7,234 nucleotides of DNA from positions 1-7,234 of the forward strand of contig USQE01000052.1 of assembly GCA_900556675.1 (NCBI GenBank), in the 5' to 3' direction. Position numbers and translations under genes: made by a program. The notes below the pieces were generated by a model. It made no database searches, was not told where the DNA came from, and saw only the letters and a program-made list of their open reading frames with translations. The stretch comes from an uncultured Collinsella sp. GTDB lineage: Bacteria > Actinomycetota > Coriobacteriia > Coriobacteriales > Coriobacteriaceae. This document shows positions 1 through 5,818 of this stretch, piece by piece; position 1 is the stretch's first letter, and each line of letters starts with the position of its first letter.

Positions 1-1030
1 TATCGCGAATACCGTCAAGCACGTCGTTCTTCGCGTTCTTGACGCTGAATTTGCCGTGCCGCCTGATTGTTTCCTTGAAGGAGGCGGCCGAAGGGTCAAT
101 GACGACTTGCTCAATCAGGTAGCCATCTGCAAAGGCCTCAAGATCGGCATAATACTCTTCATCGGTCTTCTGCTTGCCCTTCTTGCGGCCGTCATAGTAA
201 TACTCTTTCACCATGAAGGCCGAATTGCCATTTACGCGCCAGAGACCGAAGACGCACGGGTTGAGTGTGCCGTAGTCGCAGCTAATGTAATAACGACCGC
301 GCGCGCCGTCGTCATCGATCATGTGCTTTTTGGCGTTAAAGAAGGGATAGACAAGGCCCTCGGCCTTTACCCACAGGCCGAGAATATATCGACGATAAAA
401 AACGCCGGTGTACATTCCCTCATATCTGGCCTTGATCTCCGGGGCAAGGCTCAGATTGTCGTTCATCGTGAAGTGCAGATACAGGATGTTCCGCTCTCGC
501 GCTTTCTTGATCCATTCGGTGTAAAACCAATGACCGGGATTTTCGGGGTTGCAGTTGAACCAGAACTTAGAACCGGCCACGCTGCAACGAGCCATAGCCT
601 GCTCCACGAAGGAGCGGGGCATGAGGGCCACTTCGTCGAACAGCACGCCCGCAAGCGTGATGCCCTGCACCAGTGTGTAACTTGATTCGTCCTTACCGCC
701 GAACATATAATAGCTGTTGGTCACGCCGCCAGACGTGATAATCAGCTTGTTTTCACTGCGGCGTTCAGTGATCGAGAAGATGCCCTCAAGCCACTGCGGC
801 ATGAGGGTTATAACGTTGCGGCGCAAGCTCTCGATGGTCTTGCCGCATATAGCGAAGTTTTGATTGTTAAAGCGGCTCATGCTCCACAGGATAAAGCCGT
901 CTGTCATGGAAACGGTCTTGCCGGAACGGATAGAGCCGTCACAGATGATGCCGTCACAATCCATGAACTGCGGCTTATTCCACCACGTCAGCGTCAGAAG
1001 CTGCCGCTTGCTGAAGTTCTGGTATATCAT
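1..1030 (-). CDS. terL: Phage terminase large subunit (PBSX/TerL type), truncated by the left window edge
   Basis: This is the motor of DNA packaging: an ATPase that drives DNA into the prohead, joined to an RNase H-like nuclease that cuts the concatemer. Translation from the ATG at 1030 gives 343 residues with no stop before the edge. The N-terminus (MIYQNFSKRQLLTLTWWNKP) is typical of the PBSX-type family. Walker A is GSIRSGKT at residues 32-39, Walker B is VLFDE at 129-133, and a coupling motif NCNPENPGHW lies at 159-168. The nuclease half begins with CDYGTLNP (Asp252) and continues to VIDPSAASF (Asp312); the last acidic residue would lie off the edge. The start overlaps terS by 56 bases, and an AAGGAGG at 1043-1049, inside terS, sits 12 bases upstream, so translation is probably coupled. 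Identification is secure; only completeness is unknown. Confidence 0.96.
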   Translation of the reverse strand, partial: MIYQNFSKRQLLTLTWWNKPQFMDCDGIICDGSIRSGKTVSMTDGFILWSMSRFNNQNFAICGKTIESLRRNVITLMPQWLEGIFSITERRSENKLIITSGGVTNSYYMFGGKDESSYTLVQGITLAGVLFDEVALMPRSFVEQAMARCSVAGSKFWFNCNPENPGHWFYTEWIKKARERNILYLHFTMNDNLSLAPEIKARYEGMYTGVFYRRYILGLWVKAEGLVYPFFNAKKHMIDDDGARGRYYISCDYGTLNPCVFGLWRVNGNSAFMVKEYYYDGRKKGKQKTDEEYYADLEAFADGYLIEQVVIDPSAASFKETIRRHGKFSVKNAKNDVLDGIRD

Positions 1031-1418
1031 CCGTGTTCACGTCCTCCTTTGTGGCATTCTGGATAGCTTCAAGCAGATTGTTGTCCTTTGCGCTACCGGC
1101 CAAGCTGGTTTCACCGGTGATGTCCATGTAGAGCTGGATCGCGTAGGTGTTGCCCGCCTGTGCCGACCGCATAAGAGCGTCGGCCACAAGCATTTTTTGT
1201 GTCAGCACCTCAGACGGGATGCCCAGCTTTTTCAGGCGGTTCTGCTTGCGCTTATCGGTAATCGGGAGGCCGGAATACAGCTCAAGAAGGTCAGCCATCA
1301 TTTGCCGCTCACGGCGTTTCTCCTGACTGGCTTTACCACCAGCAGAGCGGATAGCGTGAGCCTCTTCTTCGCTGCGTTCGGTCAGAGGAATGAGGTTCTT
1401 GTCTTGTGGTCTGCTCAC
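975..1418 (-). CDS. terS: Probable phage terminase small subunit
   Basis: A 147-residue protein directly before and overlapping the large terminase gene, where the DNA-recognising small subunit is expected. It should bind the packaging site and hand DNA to TerL. The N-terminal part contains an Arg/Lys-rich stretch with a GGKAS motif around residues 27-31, seen in small terminase-like phage proteins. A helical middle region (ITDKRKQNRLKKLGIPSEVL) is followed by a helical segment ending in YMDITGE, and the tail is acidic. The start is GTG at 1418, chosen because GGAGGT lies 7 bases upstream and no ATG fits. The gap to the JAB-like gene upstream is 36 bases. I recognise the family mainly from position and N-terminal pattern, so the role is well supported but not proven by a catalytic motif. 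Confidence 0.8.
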   Translation of the reverse strand: MSRPQDKNLIPLTERSEEEAHAIRSAGGKASQEKRRERQMMADLLELYSGLPITDKRKQNRLKKLGIPSEVLTQKMLVADALMRSAQAGNTYAIQLYMDITGETSLAGSAKDNNLLEAIQNATKEDVNTDDIPELQQAAASDADVVE

Positions 1419-1454
1419 GCTTCACACCTCCTATCAGTGGTTTTTCCTCCTTCG

Positions 1455-2267
1455 TCACTTCGCTTTCTGATAGCTGTACTTGTAACCGAATTTTTGCTGA
1501 TTGGCTTTCAGCCACTTAGAAACGGCGTCGTTGTAGTCCTTGCCGCTGAGCTGGGCGCTGTTGACTGCCTTTACAAAGCCGGAAGCGTTGAAATGCGTGC
1601 CCTTCGTAAAGGTGTACACGCCCGCATATCGCGCAGTATCGTCGCCGCGTCCGGTTTTGGTGCTGACGGCCACAATGCCGCGCCGGGTGCCGAGGGCGGT
1701 GTTGATAACATCCTCCTTGCTGAAGGTCGGCCAGCCGGCGCGCGGGTGGTTATGAATGGCAATCTCTTTGCCGTTGCCGGTCAGCCCGGAAATGCTGCCC
1801 GCGTTGCCGTGGCGGTATTTCGTAGCGAAGCCCTGTTCATCCACGACCACGCCGTGTTCTTCCAGCGCGTCGCCATGTGCGGCCACAAAGGCGCGTACCA
1901 TGTCCTCATAGACACGGTTGGAGCCGATTTTGACATTCATGCGCGCGGGAAGGTCTGCGGTGGTTTCGTCCTTGCCGCTGCCGCCGCCAGAAGACGGCCA
2001 GCCGCCACTAAAACCGATGCCGGAACCGCCGCCGCGCCCGCCGTGCTCCACGGGGAAGGTGATCTCCGTCCATGCGCTGATCCGCTGCTCAAGGGTCTTG
2101 CCGTCAATCTCAAAGTGCAAAGCCTCGTCAAGGCTGTTGAAGGATGCAATGATTTTGCCGGTCGTCAGGCTGTACAGCTCAAGCGGATTGCGGAAAAGCA
2201 CCACCTTGTCGGTCGCATAAACGCCGTTCAGACGCTTGAATTCATGCTTGAATCTGTCAAGCTGCAT
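1455..2267 (-). CDS. Two-domain protein: unknown N-terminal domain, Gly-rich linker, JAB/MPN-like metallopeptidase domain
   Basis: 270 residues in three parts. Residues 1-74 form a domain I do not recognise (contains FRNPLELYSLTTGK and ends near TEITFPVE). Residues 75-98 are a Gly/Ser linker beginning HGGRGGGSG. Residues 105-270 resemble a JAB/MPN (JAMM) zinc peptidase: a candidate catalytic Glu136 or Glu137 before the GVVVD strand, then the HNHP signature (His172, His174) followed by Ser183 and Asp186. RadC-like proteins have seven residues between the second His and the Ser; here there are eight, so the zinc site is plausible but slightly unusual. JAB domains of this kind occur in phage tail peptidases, RadC proteins and polymorphic toxins, where they cleave isopeptide or peptide bonds. 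No signal peptide or membrane segment is evident. The ATG at 2267 has AGAGGTGAG about 6 bases upstream. The substrate is unknown. Confidence 0.7.
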   Translation of the reverse strand: MQLDRFKHEFKRLNGVYATDKVVLFRNPLELYSLTTGKIIASFNSLDEALHFEIDGKTLEQRISAWTEITFPVEHGGRGGGSGIGFSGGWPSSGGGSGKDETTADLPARMNVKIGSNRVYEDMVRAFVAAHGDALEEHGVVVDEQGFATKYRHGNAGSISGLTGNGKEIAIHNHPRAGWPTFSKEDVINTALGTRRGIVAVSTKTGRGDDTARYAGVYTFTKGTHFNASGFVKAVNSAQLSGKDYNDAVSKWLKANQQKFGYKYSYQKAK

Positions 2268-2286
2268 ATTGTCTCACCTCTTTTTG

Positions 2287-2320
2287 GGTATAAAAATACC
2301 GCCAGCGGAAAGCCGCTGAC
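2287..2320 (-). terminator. Possible intrinsic terminator or attenuator between the 53-aa gene and the JAB-like gene
   Basis: In minus-strand RNA, GTCAGCGG pairs with CCGCTGGC around a CTTT loop (8 bp with one G-U), at 2320-2301. It is followed by GGTATTTTTAT, giving a five-base U run. The U run is itself the loop of a second small hairpin (GGTAT/ATACC, 2287-2300). It lies 19 bases after the stop of the 53-aa gene and 20 bases before the JAB-like start, and would make JAB and terminase expression partly separate. The U run is short and offset, so partial termination is more likely than a strong stop. Confidence 0.4.
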
Positions 2321-2339
2321 GGTTGAAGCGTTGTGCTCT

Positions 2340-2501
2340 TTAGATGTCCGGAACTTCGGATTTCTTTTTACCTTTGGCCTTGTCCTGCTGATAGAAGGAC
2401 TTCGGAAGTTCCTTGCTCGCATTGGGCGGCGTAATAATACGCCCCTTTGCGGGTTTACTGCCGCCCGTTTTCTTTGCGGGGCCGCTGGTTGTCTTTGCCA
2501 T
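2340..2501 (-). CDS. Small lysine-rich protein of unknown function (53 aa)
   Basis: I do not recognise this protein. The open frame reaches back to 2540, but the start is placed at the ATG at 2501 because AGGAGG lies about 9-10 bases upstream and the longer start would overlap the upstream gene. It has 12 lysines and one arginine against four acidic residues (net charge about +9), with many Gly, Pro, Ala and Ser, so it is probably mostly disordered. The central part GRIITPPNASKELPKSFYQQ is the least repetitive and may be the functional segment. The stop TAG of the Tox-PL-like gene overlaps its Shine-Dalgarno sequence, so the two are probably translated together. It could bind nucleic acid, be a small virion component, or act as a partner or antidote of the protein encoded just before it. 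None of these is shown by the sequence. Confidence 0.65.
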   Translation of the reverse strand: MAKTTSGPAKKTGGSKPAKGRIITPPNASKELPKSFYQQDKAKGKKKSEVPDI

Positions 2502-2515
2502 GTTCTGATAACCTC

Positions 2516-3082
2516 CTATTTGTCGCGCTTTTTGACGCATTTTTCGAGTAGTGCGGTCGGCTTCAAGTTGTCGATCCTGACAAGTTTCGTCGCGCCCTTG
2601 ACCGCCTGATCCATATAGGCGTGAATGTCAACATAGCGCCCGGTCTGCGGGTCCATGAAAACAGTACCGCCCTTTTGCTGTTCGGCCATAAATACATGAC
2701 CGGACCTGCCGCCCTTCCATTGGACACGAACGATTGCACGGGCACCGTCGCCCCAGTTCGCCATTTGATCTGCCATTTTCTGAATGGTGTTTCGGGAAGG
2801 AAAGTCAACAGCTTTTGCGCCGTCCATGACCGCAAGCCAGCCGTTTTTGTCGTACATATACGGCAAGCGGTCGGTCCCGTCAAAGATACGGGGCAAAGCC
2901 TCAACATCATAGCCGCGCCGCTGCATTTCATAAGCGTAAATGCACCTTTGGCAATTCTGCTGCCACTCGCGGCCCTCTCTGTAATGCGGGTTAGAACCGG
3001 CGAGCGCTTCATCAACGGTTTTCTGCTTTCCGCGAGGCCCTAAAAAGCCGGACCTTGAATAGCTGCCACCTCTACCGCCCAT
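2516..3082 (-). CDS. Papain-fold, Tox-PL-like putative effector (possible glutamine deamidase)
   Basis: 188 residues. The order of motifs matches the Tox-PL papain-fold family, whose members include deamidases and peptidases found in polymorphic toxins: an N-C motif QNCQRC with candidate nucleophile Cys44, a GRSGHVF strand with His129, and FMDPQTG with Asp144, in the usual C-H-D order with usual spacing. The region between (DVEALPR, then WGDGARAIV) also follows the family pattern. The N-terminus is a short tail, MGGRGGSYSRSGF, with no signal peptide. The ATG at 3082 overlaps the DUF4417 stop as TAATG and has AGGAGG 10 bases upstream. Known Tox-PL proteins act on host or rival proteins; here the genome context suggests a phage-borne effector or virion enzyme, but the target is unknown. 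It could also be a non-toxic peptidase. All three catalytic candidates are present. Confidence 0.75.
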   Translation of the reverse strand: MGGRGGSYSRSGFLGPRGKQKTVDEALAGSNPHYREGREWQQNCQRCIYAYEMQRRGYDVEALPRIFDGTDRLPYMYDKNGWLAVMDGAKAVDFPSRNTIQKMADQMANWGDGARAIVRVQWKGGRSGHVFMAEQQKGGTVFMDPQTGRYVDIHAYMDQAVKGATKLVRIDNLKPTALLEKCVKKRDK

Positions 3083-3756
3083 TATAGCACATCCTCCTGT
3101 GAATTTCCTTCGTCCTGTGTAAACTTTTTACTCACGCGGCGCTTCAATCCGTCCTGAAACGTCAAAATCGGAATGATTTTATCGCCGCTGCATTCAGCCG
3201 GAATAGAGCCGTAAAACAGAATTTGCGAGGGCTGCAAGCGCTCCAACATTTCCTTGTAGCCAGCGAGGAACAGCGCGCGAGCGGTCGCATTCATTTGCGT
3301 ACCGACGCTTGATACCGCTACGGCACCGCCTACAGGCTCACCGTCAAAGCACCAGTCAAAACTGCTCTCGTCGCTCCATGAAATCGTCGGAATAACGGTG
3401 ATTCCGTTGCTCTGCCAATACGCGCCGAGCCAGTGCTTGCGATAGTGATTCCAAATTTGGACGGCCTTCGGGAAATCGGTGTATGTGCTGAAATCCGGTG
3501 TAAAAACGCACTTGAACGCTCTCAGCATATCGAGGTATGCGTCCGGATTTGTCCACAGCCGCGTAAATTGGTAGTCGTCAATGAAAAAATGCACGCCCTT
3601 GTGCTGCGGGTCCTTGCAGCTTTTCGCGTAGTTAAAGCCGATAAAGCTATCAGCATTGCACGCTTCAGGAACAAGGCGCGGCGTGTCGAATTTACCCGTA
3701 CCGCGATAAATCATTTTGTTCAGATTTTCATAATTGCGTCCCTGCCGGTAGATCAT
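3082..3756 (-). CDS. DUF4417 family phage protein, function unknown
   Basis: 224 residues resembling the DUF4417 family, common in Firmicute phages and without a known activity. Family-like segments include HFFIDDYQF, the FTPDFSTYTDFP stretch, QIWNHYRKHWLGAYWQSNG, VIPTISW, FDWCFDGEP, VAVSSVGT and, near the end, ILFYGSIP. The alternating hydrophobic strands and the final strand suggest a compact alpha/beta fold, which is inference. The frame stays open back to 4044, but the start is set at the ATG at 3756. There AGGAGG lies 9 bases upstream, the family-like sequence begins just after, and the longer frame would run through the promoter, the hairpins and the end of the regulator gene. It is the first gene behind the switch-region promoter, and its stop overlaps the next start by one base, so it is coupled to the Tox-PL-like gene. 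Confidence 0.85.
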   Translation of the reverse strand: MIYRQGRNYENLNKMIYRGTGKFDTPRLVPEACNADSFIGFNYAKSCKDPQHKGVHFFIDDYQFTRLWTNPDAYLDMLRAFKCVFTPDFSTYTDFPKAVQIWNHYRKHWLGAYWQSNGITVIPTISWSDESSFDWCFDGEPVGGAVAVSSVGTQMNATARALFLAGYKEMLERLQPSQILFYGSIPAECSGDKIIPILTFQDGLKRRVSKKFTQDEGNSQEDVL

Positions 3757-3784
3757 AGCGCCGCGCCTCCTATCCACAAAGTTA

Positions 3785-3889
3785 AAGCCCATGACGCCAG
3801 AGCGCCACGGGCTTGTTATGGATTTATGGGCATAGCGGCAAGGCCGGAGGCAGAGCCAAAAGCCGCCTCGATCATGCCCACAAATCCAT
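3785..3889 (-). promoter_or_regulatory. Structured RNA leader candidate upstream of the DUF4417 gene
   Basis: Read as minus-strand RNA, 3889-3874 (ATGGATTTGTGGGCAT) pairs with 3833-3818 (ATGCCCATAAATCCAT) over 16 bp with one G-U. Inside are two adjacent short hairpins, GAGGC/GCCTC and CGGC-CTT-GCCG, making a three-way junction. Directly after, 3814-3802 (AAGCCCGTGGCGC) pairs with 3797-3785 (GCGTCATGGGCTT) over 13 bp with two G-U pairs and a TCTG loop. The G-U positions would be mismatches (A-C) in the opposite-strand RNA, which points to function as minus-strand RNA. No U run follows the last hairpin, so a simple terminator is unlikely. The predicted transcription start falls on the first base of the outer stem. 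It could be a cis-regulatory leader, a small phage RNA or a processing or packaging signal. I do not recognise a named RNA family. Confidence 0.6.
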
Positions 3890-3895
3890 GCAACC

Positions 3896-3924
3896 ATGAT
3901 ACTACAGGCCGTGTCAAATGTTAA
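3896..3924 (-). promoter_or_regulatory. Sigma-70 type promoter for the late/packaging genes
   Basis: On the minus strand a -35 box TTAACA (3924-3919, 5 of 6 consensus) is separated by exactly 17 bases from a -10 box TATCAT (3901-3896, 5 of 6). The predicted start is about 3889, the first base of the large stem. A perfect TTGACA at 3917-3912 lies within the spacer but has only a poor -10 partner (TTGCAT, spacing 18). The promoter starts 17 bases after the stop of the RinA/ArpU-like regulator gene, where such regulators are expected to switch on late transcription. Regulation by that protein is inference. Confidence 0.6.
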
Positions 3925-3941
3925 GGACATTCGGGACAAAC

Positions 3942-4439
3942 TTATTCGGCCTTCGTGTTTTCGTCGTGCAGAAAGCGATAGCACAGCTTTTTCACACTGT
4001 CTTCCGTTGCCCTCATGCCGATTGTTTCCGACACCTGCGCCCATGTCAGGCCGTTGATAAAGCGGTATGTAAAAATCATCCGAAGCAAGCTGTCGGGCAG
4101 GTTGGAAATATACCGCTCAAGCCGGTTGCGCTCTGTCAGACAAAGAATCTGCTTTGCCTGAATGGTCATGGCGCAATCAGAGCGTAGGGCTTTTTTGCGC
4201 GTAATAGCGGCTTTCAGGTCTACCAGTTCCGCAACGGTGATTTCCAAGCGCCCGCCATAGGACGGGGCTTTGGGCATACCGTCATAGTTCGGGCCTGATA
4301 CCGAGGTAGCCTTCATTTCGAGGCGGGCGAGACGGTCTTCGTCCCGCCTGATCTCGTCGTCCAAATCAGCCAGCCGCTGCTGGTCCATTTCGATTTCACG
4401 GTTGAGGTGGTAGAGTTGCGATAGTTCTTTGATAGTCAT
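3942..4439 (-). CDS. RinA/ArpU-like phage late transcriptional regulator (DUF1492/sigma-70 region 4-like)
   Basis: 165 residues. The N-terminal third (about 1-45) is highly charged and likely forms a coiled coil (EIEMDQQRLADLDDEIRRDE). The C-terminal third carries the family hallmark: LPDSLLRMIFTYRFINGLTW (114-133) running into a helix-turn-helix, WAQVSETIGMRATEDSVKKL (133-152), like region 4 of sigma factors. Members of this group, such as RinA of staphylococcal phages and ArpU-type proteins, activate the late operon and sit between the replication and packaging genes, as here. The ATG at 4439 overlaps the helicase stop (ATGA) and has AAGGAGG 7 bases upstream, so it is made as part of the replication operon. 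A promoter lies just downstream and is its likely target. The DNA site it binds is not identified. Confidence 0.85.
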   Translation of the reverse strand: MTIKELSQLYHLNREIEMDQQRLADLDDEIRRDEDRLARLEMKATSVSGPNYDGMPKAPSYGGRLEITVAELVDLKAAITRKKALRSDCAMTIQAKQILCLTERNRLERYISNLPDSLLRMIFTYRFINGLTWAQVSETIGMRATEDSVKKLCYRFLHDENTKAE

Positions 4440-5818
4440 GCTGCGGCCTCCTTAGCCTTCTGAATTCTAACCTTCAGGGCTTCCAACAGGCTATCCTGTG
4501 CATTGGCTTTGCCGCCCAGAGATTTAATAACGTCTTCATCCGTGCCGCCCAGCACCACCAGATGGTGGACTATGACAGGGTACGGTTGCCCCTGCCGGTG
4601 CAGGCGCTTATTGGTCTGCTGGTACAGCTCCAAACTGTCGTTCAGGCCAAACCAGATGATGTGATGGCCGCCCTCTTGCAGGTTGAGGCCGTAGCCACAG
4701 GACGCGGGCTGCATCAACAGCAGGTCAATGTTGCCAGCGTTCCAGTCGTCTTCTTCCGCTTTGCCCTCGTACACTCTCACCCGCAAGTGTGTAGCTTCCA
4801 GCGCCCGCAACAGCCGGTCACGGTCGTGCTTGAAGTTGTAGCAGATAATCGCGTGCTGCCCGGAAAGTTGCTCCACAGTCTCAAGCAGCGCCTCGATCTT
4901 GCAGTCATGCACGGTGATGACGTTCCCGTCCTCGTCGTACACAGCGCCGTTACAGAGCTGTAGGAGCTTGCCGCGCAGAGTGGCGGCAGAGCCAGCCGTG
5001 ATGACTGTTTCGTCCACCTGAAGCAGCGTGTCCCGCTCCAAGCGGTCGTAAGCCTTCTGCGCTGCGGCGTCCAGCTTGACGGGGATGTCCTCATAGATCA
5101 GTTCCGGCAGGTCGAGGTAGTCTTCCGATTTCATGCTGATGCAGATGTCAGAAATGCGCCTGTAGATTTCGTCCGCTGCACCCGACTTCGGCGCATAGGA
5201 GAAGATCGTCGTGCGGCTGCGCTTATCCGGCACAAAGTATGCGTCGCGGTACGATGTGATGGTACGGCCCAGCCGCTGCCCGCAGTCCAGCAGATACACC
5301 TGCGCCCACAGGTCCATAAGGCTGCGGGGATTCGGCGTGCCGGTCAGCTCAACAATGCGGTTGATCCGAGAGCGCACCAGCTTCAGCGCCTTGAAGCGCT
5401 TTGCCTGATGATTTTTGAAGCTGCTGCTTTCGTCGATGACCACCATATCGAACGGCCAGCTGTGCCCGTAATAGCCCACCAGCCACTGCACATTCTCGCG
5501 GTTGATGAGATAAACGTCCGCCGTTTGGGCCAGTGCTGCGGTACGCTGCCCCACAGAGCCGAGGACGTGTACCAGCCGGAGACAGGAGAGGTGGGACCAC
5601 TTTGCAGCTTCTTTGTCCCATGTCGATTCTGCTACCTTCTTCGGAGCAATGACAAGCACCTTCCGCGCTGCCCAATATTCATACTTCAGCCGCTTGATCG
5701 CAGTCAGCGTGATAGCCGTTTTGCCGAGGCCCATGTCCAAGAAAAGCCCCAATGCCGGATCACGAATAATTCGATCAATGCAATACTGCTGATAGTTATG
5801 CGGGCAAAAATCCTTCAT
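4436..5818 (-). CDS. SNF2-type (superfamily 2) DNA helicase/ATPase of phage replication module
   Basis: 460 residues, the compact size usual for phage SNF2-like helicases. The first RecA-like lobe has motif I DMGLGKTAIT (28-37), motif Ia VLVIAPKKV near 54-62, motif II VVIDESSSFK (126-135, a DES variant of DEAH) and motif III LTGTPNP (158-164). The second lobe has SCGYGLNLQEGG and the arginine-finger motif QQTNKRLHRQGQ (400-411, Arg405 and Arg408). It should use ATP to translocate on or remodel DNA during replication or recombination. The gene overlaps the VRR-NUC gene by 23 bases and the regulator by 4, and GGAGGT lies 8 bases before its ATG. The pairing with a VRR-NUC nuclease recurs in Firmicute phages and suggests a functional partnership, though not proven. 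A short C-terminal helix rich in Ala and Lys ends the protein. Confidence 0.93.
   Translation of the reverse strand: MKDFCPHNYQQYCIDRIIRDPALGLFLDMGLGKTAITLTAIKRLKYEYWAARKVLVIAPKKVAESTWDKEAAKWSHLSCLRLVHVLGSVGQRTAALAQTADVYLINRENVQWLVGYYGHSWPFDMVVIDESSSFKNHQAKRFKALKLVRSRINRIVELTGTPNPRSLMDLWAQVYLLDCGQRLGRTITSYRDAYFVPDKRSRTTIFSYAPKSGAADEIYRRISDICISMKSEDYLDLPELIYEDIPVKLDAAAQKAYDRLERDTLLQVDETVITAGSAATLRGKLLQLCNGAVYDEDGNVITVHDCKIEALLETVEQLSGQHAIICYNFKHDRDRLLRALEATHLRVRVYEGKAEEDDWNAGNIDLLLMQPASCGYGLNLQEGGHHIIWFGLNDSLELYQQTNKRLHRQGQPYPVIVHHLVVLGGTDEDVIKSLGGKANAQDSLLEALKVRIQKAKEAAA

Noticed and set aside
56..685. A 209-codon plus-strand frame with a hydrophobic stretch that looks like a membrane segment
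   Set aside because: It is antisense to the large terminase, whose ATPase and nuclease motifs lie in this stretch; the hydrophobic segment mirrors the nuclease-domain codons.
1333..1515. A 60-codon minus-strand frame between the JAB-like and small terminase genes
   Set aside because: It overlaps both genes in another frame, has no matching family pattern, and the AGGAGG sequences there are better explained as serving the terminase small subunit GTG start.
2502..2540. Longer start (ATG at 2540) for the 53-aa protein
   Set aside because: It would overlap the end of the Tox-PL-like gene, and the ATG at 2501 has the strong Shine-Dalgarno sequence.
864..2609. A 581-codon open frame on the plus strand
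   Set aside because: It runs antisense across parts of the terminase genes, JAB-like, 53-aa and Tox-PL-like genes, has no recognisable domain, and the minus-strand genes have family motifs and good ribosome binding sites. It is a shadow of GC-rich codon use.
3888..3917. Promoter using the perfect TTGACA at 3917-3912
   Set aside because: The best -10 at proper spacing is TTGCAT (3 of 6), much weaker than the TTAACA/TATCAT pair with exact 17-base spacing that overlaps it.
3757..4044. Extension of the DUF4417 reading frame by 96 codons upstream
   Set aside because: The extra part crosses the promoter and hairpins and overlaps the end of the regulator gene; it has no ribosome binding site at its start and no family similarity, while the ATG at 3756 has AGGAGG 9 bases upstream.
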